From JBKQVT01 sp963727245 (GTDB lineage Bacteria > Planctomycetota > Planctomycetia > Pirellulales > Thermoguttaceae), in the NCBI GenBank assembly GCA_963727245.1, contig CAVSFO010000013.1, positions 1 through 64,000 of the forward strand: 64,000 bases of DNA, given 5' to 3'. The notes beneath the pieces are model-generated. The model was not told where the DNA came from and made no database searches. It worked only from the letters and a program-made list of their open reading frames with translations. Positions 48,313 to 55,851 of the stretch are shown here, one piece after another. The number at the start of each line of letters is the position of its first letter. The stretch's first letter is position 1. The position numbers and the translations under genes were made by a program.

Positions 48313-50695
48313 ATGAGAAAGCTCACCCCCGTCGTCAAGGTGATCGAAGACAAATGCCTCAATTGCCACTCCTGCGTGGCAGCCTGCCCGGTGAAGTTCT
48401 GCAACGACAGCAGCGGCGCTGCCGTTCACCTGAACTCGGACCTGTGCATCGGCTGCGGCATGTGCCTGGCCGCCTGCCAGCATGGCGCCCGCGTGCCGGT
48501 TGACGACACGGAGCGATTTCTCCAGGACCTTCGCGCGGGCACGAAGATGGTGGCCATTGCGGCCCCCGCCGTGGCCGTGAGTTTTCCCGACCGCTCGTTG
48601 CAACTCAACGGCTGGCTGAAGGCGATGGGCGTGGCGGCCATCTTCGACGTCAGCTTCGGCGCCGAGCTGACCGTGAAGTCGTACCTGGAGCACGTCAAGC
48701 AGAACCATCCCCGGGCGGTCATCGCGCAGCCCTGTCCGGCCATCGTGACCTACATCGAGCTGTACCGTCCGGAGTTGCTGCCTTACTTGGCGCCGGCCGA
48801 CAGTCCGATGCTGCACACGATCCGCATGGTCCGCGAGTATTATCGCCAATACGCGGGGCACAAGGTGGTGGTGCTGTCGCCCTGCGTGGCCAAGCGGCGC
48901 GAGTTCGACGAGACCGGCCAGGGCGACTACAACGTCACCTTCGCCGCGCTGCAGAAGCACCTGGACGACGAACACGTCCGGCTGGAGTCGTATCCGGCCG
49001 TCGAGTACGACAATCCGCCGGCCGAGCGCGCGGTGCTCTTTTCCACTCCCGGCGGACTGTTGCACACGGCCATGCGCGAGGCCCCCGGCATCGAGAACAG
49101 CACGCGGAAGATCGAGGGCTCGCACATCATCTACAAGTATCTCGACGACCTGCCGCAGATGATCCAGGAGGGCAAGAACCCCCTGATTGTCGACTGTCTG
49201 AACTGCGACATGGGCTGCAACGGCGGGACGGGGACCCAGTGCCGTCAGAAACCGCTGGATGAAGTGGAATGGCTCGTCGAGCAGCGCAGCCACGCGGCCC
49301 GGGCCAGGTATGAGGCCGAGGCGAAGCAATCGCAGCCGGCCGCCGCGGAGCAGCCCCGCAAGACGGGCTTCTTCAGCCGTTTCACGAAGAAGCCCGCCGC
49401 CGGGCAGACCGCCGACGGGGGCCAGCCGAAAGCGGACCGGCTGCACGACTCGATCGACAGCCATTGGAAACCCGGCCTCTTCGCCCGCAGTTACGTGAAC
49501 CTCTCCGGCAACAACACCTTGCGGACGCCGTCGGAAACGGAAATCGCCCAGATCTTCCGCGAGCAGCTCAAGAAAACCAGCGCCGAGGATGAGCGCAACT
49601 GCGCGGCCTGCGGCTACGGCACCTGCCGCGGCATGGCCACGGCCCTCTGGAACGGGCTCAGCCAGCGGGAGCACTGCGCCTTGTACAAGCAGAAGCGACT
49701 GCTGGAAGAAGAGCAGTCGCTCCGCGAGCTGCACGACCAGCAGGCGACCCAGTCGCAGGCGATGCTGGCGAAGATCGAAGACCTGCTGACGGCGGTCAAC
49801 GCCGCCGCGCGCGGCGACCTCACCGGGCAGATCGACGTGGAGGGGAGCGAAGCCATCGACCACCTGGCGGCCGGCGTCAAGACCATGATCGAAGCGCTCA
49901 GCAAGATCATCAACGAGGTGATGGCCAGCGCCAACGAGTTCGAGCAGGCCGCCAACACCATCGCCGAAAACTCCCAGGCCCTGGCCGGCGCCGCCCAAGC
50001 GCAGAATTCCGGCGCCGAGCAAGTGCGGGCTGCCATGACCGAGTTGAGCCAGTCGGTGGACGGCGTCACCAGCAGCGCCCGCAAGGCCGACGAGACCGCG
50101 CTGAAGACCAGCCGCCTGGCCGACCAGGGCGGGACCGCGGTGACCAGCTCCATCGAGGCCATGCAGCGGATCCGCAACAGTTCCAACCAAATCAGCGAGA
50201 TCATCCAAGTCATCTCCGAGATCGCCGGCCAGACCAACCTGTTGGCGCTGAACGCGGCCATCGAGGCGGCGCGGGCGGGCGAGCACGGCATGGGCTTCGC
50301 CGTGGTGGCCGACGAGGTCCGCAAACTGGCCGAGCGCTCCAACCAGGCGGCCCGCGAAATCGCCGCCCTCATCAAGGAATCGACCGCCCGCGTCCAGGAG
50401 GGCGCCTCGCTCAGCGAGGAGGCGGAGAAGGCCCTCCGCATGATCGTCGAAGGCGTCAAGGACACGGCGGCCGAGATCGGCGGCATCGCCGACCGCAGCG
50501 GCAAGCAGGCCGACAGCACCAAGGAGGTGGCCGCCGCCATCGCCGAGATCGTCAAGGTCACCGAAGACACCGCCTCCCGCGGCGAGGCCATGGCCGCCAG
50601 CAGCGAGCAGCTTCAGCGCCCAGGCCACGCAACTGCAAAGCCTGGTGACGCGCTTCAAGACGAAGGAAAACGAGGGGCTGACAGCGAAGGTCTAA
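48313..50695 (+). CDS. [FeFe]-hydrogenase-like domain fused to a chemoreceptor signalling domain (one frameshift)
   Basis: About 794 residues. Residues 15-25 and 45-55 are two 4Fe-4S ferredoxin clusters (CLNCHSCVAAC; CIGCGMCLAAC). About 70-330 is an [FeFe]-hydrogenase large-subunit-like domain with H-cluster ligand motifs QPCPAIV (C141), SPCVAK (C191) and CLNCDMGC (C298, C302). The proton-donating Cys before C141 is Pro here, suggesting a sensory, not catalytic, role. A third Fe-S motif, CAACGYGTC plus a later Cys, lies at about 435-460. After a HAMP-like helix comes the MCP signalling tip with EIAGQTNLLALNAAIEAARA. No transmembrane helix is evident, so it is cytoplasmic. A shift near 50611 moves the stop to 50695 (ending FKTKENEGLTAKV). 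Likely a redox or hydrogen sensor for a CheA-type kinase. Confidence 0.85.
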
Positions 50696-50765
50696 GAAGT
50701 AAGAACTTAGGGCTTAGAACTTAGAAGGCAGCTTCCGCCTTCCGCCTTCGCCTGAACCGCCGTCA
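50696..50765. repeat. Heptanucleotide-period tract
   Basis: AAGAACT/TAGGGCT/TAGAACT/TAGAAGG, followed by TTCCGCC/TTCCGCC/TTCGCCT, all with 7-bp periods, directly after the chemoreceptor gene. Confidence 0.6.
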
Positions 50766-50908
50766 CCATCGCGGCTCGCCCTGTCGCCGGTTGATCCCGG
50801 GGAAGCCGCAGCCAGCGACGCCCTGCTCCCCCCGATGAGATGCCGACGGCGCTCGCATTCTCTTGAAATACATTGCGGCTGGCGGGGCGTGTTGTCATAA
50901 TCTACGTG

Positions 50909-52987
50909 ATGGCAACGATTCCCGAAGCATTGGCGATTGCGATCCAACACCATCAAGCCGGCCGGCTGCAAGCCGCCGAGCAAATCTATCGGCAGATTCT
51001 CGCCGTCGAGCCGAACCACGGCGATGCGATCCATCTTCTCGGTCTGATTGCTCACCAGGTCGGCAAGCACGAGGTTGCCGTCGAGTACATTCGACGGGCG
51101 ATCGGCTTGAAAGAGAATGTGCCTGCCTTCCACAGCAACCTGGGCAATGTGTTGAAGGAGCAGGGGAAGCTGGACGAAGCGATCGCCTGCTATCGCCGGG
51201 CGCTGGAGCTGAAGCCGGATTTTGCCGATGCGCACCACAACCTGGGCGTTGCTTTCAAGGACCAGGGGAAGCTGGACGAGGCGATCGCCTGTTACCGCCG
51301 GGCATTGGAATTGAAGCCCGACTATGCCGAGGCCCACCACAACCTGGGCCTTGCGCTCAGCGACCAGGGGAAGCTCGACGAAGCGCTCGCCTGCTGCCGC
51401 CGGGCAGTCGAACTGAAGCCCGAGTTTGCCGAAGCCCACAACAACCTGGGCACTGCGCTCAGCGCCCAGAGGAAGCTGGACGAAGCGATCGCCTGTTGGC
51501 GCCGGGCAGTGGCACTGAAGCCGGACTTCGCCGAGGCCCACAATAACCTGGGCAATGCCCTCAAGGACCAGGAGAAACTGGACGAAGCGATCGCCTGTTG
51601 GCGCCGGGCCGTAGAACTGAAGCCGGACTTCGCCGAGGCCCACAATAACCTGGGCAATGCCCTCAAGGATCAGGGGAAACTGGACGAAGCGATCGCCTGC
51701 TACCGCCGGGCATTGGCACTGAAGCCGGACTTCGCCGAGGCCCACAACAACCTGGGCGTGGCGTTGAAGGATCAGGGAAAGCTGGAGGAATCGCTCGCCT
51801 GCTACCGTCGGGCAGTGGAACTGAAACCGGACCTTGCCGAGGCCCACAACAACCTGGGCAGCGCTGCGGCCGAGATAGGCGATTTGCAGGGCGCCGAGGG
51901 CTTCTTCCGCGCCGCCCTGCGGCACAATTCCCGCTTCGCCTCCGCACATTACAACCTGGCGGAACTCCTGGGCGGAAAACTCCCGCAGACCGATCTGGCT
52001 GCGCAACGCCGGCTGCTGGCGGAGACGGACCTGACCGGCGCACAACGAGTGTGGTTGCACTTCGCCCTGGCCAAAGTCCTCGACGCGCGGGGCGAGTATG
52101 CCGAGGCCGCCGAGCACCTCGAGCGGGGCAACGCCCTGCAACGGTCCGAGTGGCGCAACCGCGGCCGGGAGTACGACCCGACGGAGCACGAGCTTCTCGT
52201 CACCCGGATGATCGCAGCCTGCACGCCGGCGTTCTTCGCCCGGGTCGGCGGCTTCGGCTTGGAAAGCGAGTTGCCGGTCTTCATCGTGGGGCTGCCGCGA
52301 TCCGGCACCACGCTCGTCGAGCAAATCTTGGCCAGCCACTCCCAGGTCTTCGGCGCCGGCGAGCTCGACCTGGCCCGCGACACCATGGCCGCGCTCGGCG
52401 CACAAGCCGCAGATGCCGTCGAGGCCCTCGGCCAGTTGGACCGCCAGACGGCCCAGCGGCTGGCTTCGCGGCATTTGGAGAGCCTTCGCGCGCTGAGTCC
52501 GGCAGCGCTTCGCATCGTCGACAAGATGCCGGAGAACTACTTGTATCTGGGGCTGCTGGCGAGCCTGTTTCCGCGGGCGAAGGTGATTCATTGCCGCCGC
52601 GATTTGCGCGACGTGGCCGTCTCCTGTTGGATGACGCATTTCCGCCACCTTCGCTGGACCAACGACCAACAACACATCGCTTCACGATTCCACGAGTACC
52701 AACGGCTGATGGAGCACTTGCGGAAGGCCCTGCCGGCGCCGCTGTTGGAAGTCGACTACGAGGAGACGGTGGCCGATCTGGAGGGCGTCGCCCGCAAGCT
52801 CGTGGCCTGGTGCGGCCTGACGTGGGAGCCGAGCTGCCTGGAGTTCCACCAGGCGAAGCGGCCGGTCAGAACGGCCAGCGCCATCCAGGTGCGCCAGCCG
52901 GTCTTCAGGACATCGGTGGAAAGATGGCGGCACTACGAGCAGGCCTTGGCGCCGTTGTTTGCGCGGTTGGAGGAGATGACGCCGTGA
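50909..52987 (+). CDS. TPR-repeat sulfotransferase
   Basis: A 692-residue protein. Residues about 5-350 are around ten tetratricopeptide repeats, most of them nearly identical 34-residue units (NLGNALKDQGKLDEAIACYR type). The C-terminal 250 residues are a sulfotransferase: PAPS 5'-phosphate loop GLPRSGTTLVEQILASH and 3'-phosphate motif CRRDLRDVAVSCW. Bacterial TPR-sulfotransferases probably modify peptides or glycans; the target is unknown. ATG 50909 (MATIPEALAIAIQHH) begins the first repeat. The near-identity of adjacent repeat units at DNA level suggests recent expansion by unequal recombination. No signal peptide. Confidence 0.88.
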   Translation: MATIPEALAIAIQHHQAGRLQAAEQIYRQILAVEPNHGDAIHLLGLIAHQVGKHEVAVEYIRRAIGLKENVPAFHSNLGNVLKEQGKLDEAIACYRRALELKPDFADAHHNLGVAFKDQGKLDEAIACYRRALELKPDYAEAHHNLGLALSDQGKLDEALACCRRAVELKPEFAEAHNNLGTALSAQRKLDEAIACWRRAVALKPDFAEAHNNLGNALKDQEKLDEAIACWRRAVELKPDFAEAHNNLGNALKDQGKLDEAIACYRRALALKPDFAEAHNNLGVALKDQGKLEESLACYRRAVELKPDLAEAHNNLGSAAAEIGDLQGAEGFFRAALRHNSRFASAHYNLAELLGGKLPQTDLAAQRRLLAETDLTGAQRVWLHFALAKVLDARGEYAEAAEHLERGNALQRSEWRNRGREYDPTEHELLVTRMIAACTPAFFARVGGFGLESELPVFIVGLPRSGTTLVEQILASHSQVFGAGELDLARDTMAALGAQAADAVEALGQLDRQTAQRLASRHLESLRALSPAALRIVDKMPENYLYLGLLASLFPRAKVIHCRRDLRDVAVSCWMTHFRHLRWTNDQQHIASRFHEYQRLMEHLRKALPAPLLEVDYEETVADLEGVARKLVAWCGLTWEPSCLEFHQAKRPVRTASAIQVRQPVFRTSVERWRHYEQALAPLFARLEEMTP

Positions 52988-53563
52988 GCGAATTCGGTTG
53001 CGATCCGGTGCACGGGTTCCCGCGAGGTTCGGGGGGTTCGGCGGGACACGAACCGATTGTGAATGTCTGGGGTAACCGTTCACGGCAAAACACCAGCCCG
53101 AAGCGCAAGCGAGGGTGGAACGATGGCAGACCGTTGCGTAGCACTCCCTCGCTTGCGCTTCGGAACGCGGAAAAGGGGGCACCCATAACCGCCGTCGCGT
53201 CAAGGCCCGGGTTTTCGGAATTTCCAAAATAACAACAACACCGGAACGGAGAGAGGCTAGCGGGGGTCCAGGGGGCGGCAATGAGCCCCCTGGTCGGCCA
53301 GCGGACTGGCCGAAATGTCTGGGCATGGATGCCGGCACCGCTCTGGGCGTTCCATCGCTCTTCGTCGCTCCCTCGTTTTTGCAAAACGCGCACTGGATAG
53401 TCACCCATTCGTGCCGTCCGGACTCGCGTCCGTCGCACAGGATATGATTCATCGGCCGAGGTGCCCAATCAGAAGCACAGCGCAGAACTTCGTCTCACGA
53501 GACCCCTTTGCGGGCCAACAACGGCCGTTGTGGTGCGCGACACACTTTCTTCTCTCGTTTCTT
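52988..53563. other. Intergenic region with an AGCCCGAAGCGCAAGCGAGG palindrome
   Basis: ACACCAGCCCGAAGCGCAAG followed by CGAGGGTGG (53089-53118) faces CTCCCTCGCTTGCGCTTCGG (53143-53162). The same element, again preceded by GTAACGGTTCACGG-like sequence, recurs at 59626-59740. The rest (53170-53563) shows no gene; fragments such as CCCCTGGTCGGCCAGCGGAC could be remnants. Confidence 0.55.
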
Positions 53564-54565
53564 TTACGCAACTCGGCTGGCGTGCTCGCGTTGCCAACGC
53601 CGCAAACGCTTCCAGCAAATCTCCGCCAGTTTCCGCGCCGCCGCCACCCGCGCGATCTTCGCGCTGGAACGTTTCCGCACGCGCGTGTAGAAGTTTTTCA
53701 AGGCCGCGTCCTGGCGGATCGTTTTCATCGCCGCCTCGACGAGACTCCAACGCAGCCACGGCGAGCCCTGCCGCGTGATCGAGCCCTGGTAGCAGTGGCC
53801 GCCCGACTGATGGACGCGCGACGTGAGGCCGGCGTAGGCGCCGACCTGTTTTGCCGCGCAAATCGTTCGACCTCGCCGAGTTCGGCCACGATCAGCAGCG
53901 CCGAGTAGATGCCGATGCCGTGGATGTCGATGATGGCCTGCGTTTGCGGAAAGTCGGGCTGACAGCGCACGAGTTGCTCGTCGAAAACGGCGATTTGCCG
54001 ATCGAAATGCTCCAGCCGCGCCAGCAATTCGTCGCGGAGCATGTTTCCGACCAGGCCGAAGTCCTGGCCGCGAAACCACGCCAGGCCGCGATTGCCGAAC
54101 GGTGTCGTGAAGGGCGACTGCAGGTTCTGTCTCGCCAGCATGTCGCGCAACTTGATTTTCGCGGGCCCGGTCTTGGGCCAGCCTGCCACGGCAGCGCACC
54201 AGATCCCGCAGCCGCTGGTACGGTTCGGGCGGAACGTACGCCAGCGGAATCTGGTTGATTCGCAGCAGGTTTGCCAGCAATTGCGCGTCCAGCTTGTCGG
54301 TTTTCGAGCGCCGTTGTATCATGGCGCAAAGTCGCAACGGATGGGCCAGGAGGATCACGCCATGGGGACGGAGCAAGTCATACAGCCAGCGATAGGTTCC
54401 ACTGGCTTCGATGACCGCGCGAAACGGCGTCAGCGTGCGAACCACCTCCACGGTGGATTCGCTTTCCTGGCAGGCAATTTTCACGGGCTCCATGACTTCA
54501 CCGTTGTCCCGGACGGCCGCCATAACGACAAACTCACGATGCAGATCGATACCAACGTGCCACAC
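53564..54565 (-). CDS. IS110-family transposase (two frameshifts)
   Basis: Frames joined near 54165 and 53870 give about 335 residues. The N-terminal RuvC-like DEDD domain has Asp in HVGIDLHREF, Glu in RAVIEASGTYRWL, and Asp residues in RSKTDKLDAQLLANLL. The C-terminal Tnp_IS116/IS110/IS902 part has IDIHGIGIYSALLIVAELGE and GAYAGLTSRVHQSGG followed by the serine-containing GSITRQGSPWLRWSLVEAA. IS110 elements recombine using a bridge RNA encoded in their own flank. Ends are not marked by long terminal repeats, as usual for the family, so I cannot set the element's limits. A hairpin just upstream of the start is listed separately. Confidence 0.85.
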   Translation of the reverse strand: MWHVGIDLHREFVVMAAVRDNGEVMEPVKIACQESESTVEVVRTLTPFRAVIEASGTYRWLYDLLRPHGVILLAHPLRLCAMIQRRSKTDKLDAQLLANLLRINQIPLAYVPPEPYQRLRDLVRCRGRLAQDRARENQVARHAGETEPAVALHDTVRQSRPGVVSRPGLRPGRKHAPRRIAGAAGAFRSANRRFRRATRALSARLSANAGHHRHPRHRHLLGAADRGRTRRGRTICAAKQVGAYAGLTSRVHQSGGHCYQGSITRQGSPWLRWSLVEAAMKTIRQDAALKNFYTRVRKRSSAKIARVAAARKLAEICWKRLRRWQREHASRVA

Positions 54566-54581
54566 GAATAGGTCTCCTTGT

Positions 54582-54627
54582 TTGGTGGACTGTGGATGGG
54601 TTCAACACCACAATCCTAGTCCACCAG
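54582..54627 (-). ncRNA. Hairpin upstream of the IS110 transposase, possible bridge-RNA part
   Basis: TTGGTGGACT pairs with AGTCCACCAG around a 26-nt loop that itself contains GTGG/CCAC complementarity. It lies 17 bp upstream of the transposase start, the side where IS110-group elements encode their bridge RNA. Whether this is an RNA domain or a sub-terminal inverted repeat cannot be decided here. Confidence 0.35.
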
Positions 54628-54671
54628 CAAGGGGCCTTTCACGCGGCGGTTATAGTATCAGAAGCCGGAAC

Positions 54672-54755
54672 ACGGGGCAGGTCTGATATTGGAACAATAC
54701 GTACTGCGTGAAGCAACCCAGCCATCCAATATCGGACCTGTCCCGTTTGTTCCCC
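54672..54755. repeat. Inverted repeat CAGGTCTGATATTGG / CCAATATCGGACCTG
   Basis: GGGGCAGGTCTGATATTGGA and TCCAATATCGGACCTGTCCC are arms around about 38 bp (ACAATACG...GCCA). A half-copy is at 6972-7005. It may be one end of the IS110 insertion target or a separate palindromic family. Confidence 0.6.
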
Positions 54756-54779
54756 TCTTCCTCTCGCGAGCGGGACAGC

Positions 54780-54905
54780 CTATTTCTTCGCTTCTAAGGC
54801 CTTCGAAATCTCTTCTAAAACGTTCGCCATCCGTTGGACCTGAAATGCTATGCCGAGCACACACACGAACTGAAACACTGCCACGCCAGCAAGGAACACG
54901 TCCAT
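54780..54905 (-). CDS. 41-residue single-pass membrane protein
   Basis: The ATG at 54905 follows AGGAG by 8 bp. The product begins MDVFLAGVAVFQFVCVLGIA, one transmembrane helix, then FQVQRMANVLEEISKALEAK, an amphipathic helix, then a stop at 54780. The good ribosome binding site and membrane/amphipathic layout support a real small gene. Such proteins can be toxins of type I systems or regulators of membrane complexes; nothing decides. It lies between the IS110 element and the gene at 55104, same strand as both. Confidence 0.5.
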   Translation of the reverse strand: MDVFLAGVAVFQFVCVLGIAFQVQRMANVLEEISKALEAKK

Positions 54906-55103
54906 CGTTAATCTCCTGGTCCCTGTGCAACAACACCTGATAGTGTACGTGGGGGAAAGCCCCTGTCAACGGGACGTGGACCGCTACCTTTTCCAAGCTT
55001 CTTGGCACAATCCCGTTTTCCGCTCCCGATTTCCTGGTCGGCCACGGCGTCAGCGTTTCGACCACCACAATCAGTGATGCCCCCGCTATCGGACCTGATT
55101 TTC

Positions 55104-55661
55104 TCAGAAGTGCCCGACCATCATGGAGACGGTCCAAATCCAAACCATCAGGAGCGTAACCGCCGCTGTCGTCGCGCCAACGACCACCCATCGTGGCGAT
55201 TGCCAATGATTAAGAACAACAGCAAAAACTGCGCCGATGAGAGGCCCGACGACGATAGCGGGAAGGCCAAGCCCCAGCGTACAAAGGATCGCGCCACATT
55301 CCGCGCCGGATAAGAAGTCGGGGGCGTTATGGCGCCACATGTTCATCCTCGTGCAGCCGCCGACGATGAAGCCAGCGATCGCAACAGCGGCGGGCCCCAC
55401 CAGAAGACCGGTCAACAAGCCGGTGAATATCCTCGCGCGTAATCCCTCCGTTTCAAGCATGGTTCTGGGACAGCAGCCAATGACCAGACCACACCCGATG
55501 CCGAAGCACATAATCGAGACGAATTGAACGACGCAAAGCGCAGGTTTCACCGATGTCAAACCGGTGAGCACCAGTAGTAGGCCCAAGGTTGCTCCGGCGC
55601 AACCCCCGTAAAACAACGGCCGCCAAACGTTTCTTTCGGGCGTGGACGAATCGCTAGGCAT
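55104..55661 (-). CDS. Hypothetical multi-pass membrane protein
   Basis: A 185-residue protein with four or five predicted transmembrane segments (GGCAGATLGLLLVLTGLTSV; VVQFVSIMCFGIGCGLVIGC; GLLTGLLVGPAAVAIAGFIV; CTLGLGLPAIVVGPLIGAVF; VVVGATTAAVTLLMVWIWTV). Glycine-rich helices and a short charged N-terminus are the only other features. No family recognised. A direct repeat and the H+-ATPase gene lie beyond its start. Confidence 0.6.
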   Translation of the reverse strand: MPSDSSTPERNVWRPLFYGGCAGATLGLLLVLTGLTSVKPALCVVQFVSIMCFGIGCGLVIGCCPRTMLETEGLRARIFTGLLTGLLVGPAAVAIAGFIVGGCTRMNMWRHNAPDFLSGAECGAILCTLGLGLPAIVVGPLIGAVFAVVLNHWQSPRWVVVGATTAAVTLLMVWIWTVSMMVGHF

Positions 55662-55685
55662 GACGTTTCTTTCGGGCGTGAAAAA

Positions 55686-55820
55686 GGTGGAACAAAGGTG
55701 TCAGTGGAACAAAGGTGTCAGGAACCGTTGTTCTTGTTTCCTCACCTCTGTTTCCCCGAGCCGTTCCTGGCACGGTATTGCATTCTCACCCCTTGCCCAT
55801 TCTGCCAAGATCAGTGATGT
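55686..55820. repeat. Direct repeat flanking the H+-ATPase gene, left copy
   Basis: AAAGGTGTCAGGAACCGTTG ... GAGCCGTTCC ... GCCCATTCTGCCAAGATCAG (55711-55820) matches 58462-58557 in the same orientation with about ten differences and one 15-bp gap. It is preceded by tandem GTGGAACAAAGGTGTCA units (two copies). With the right copy it brackets the ATPase gene. Confidence 0.7.
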
Positions 55821-55851
55821 CCCGTTTTCCGCTCAGATTCCCGTTTTCCGC

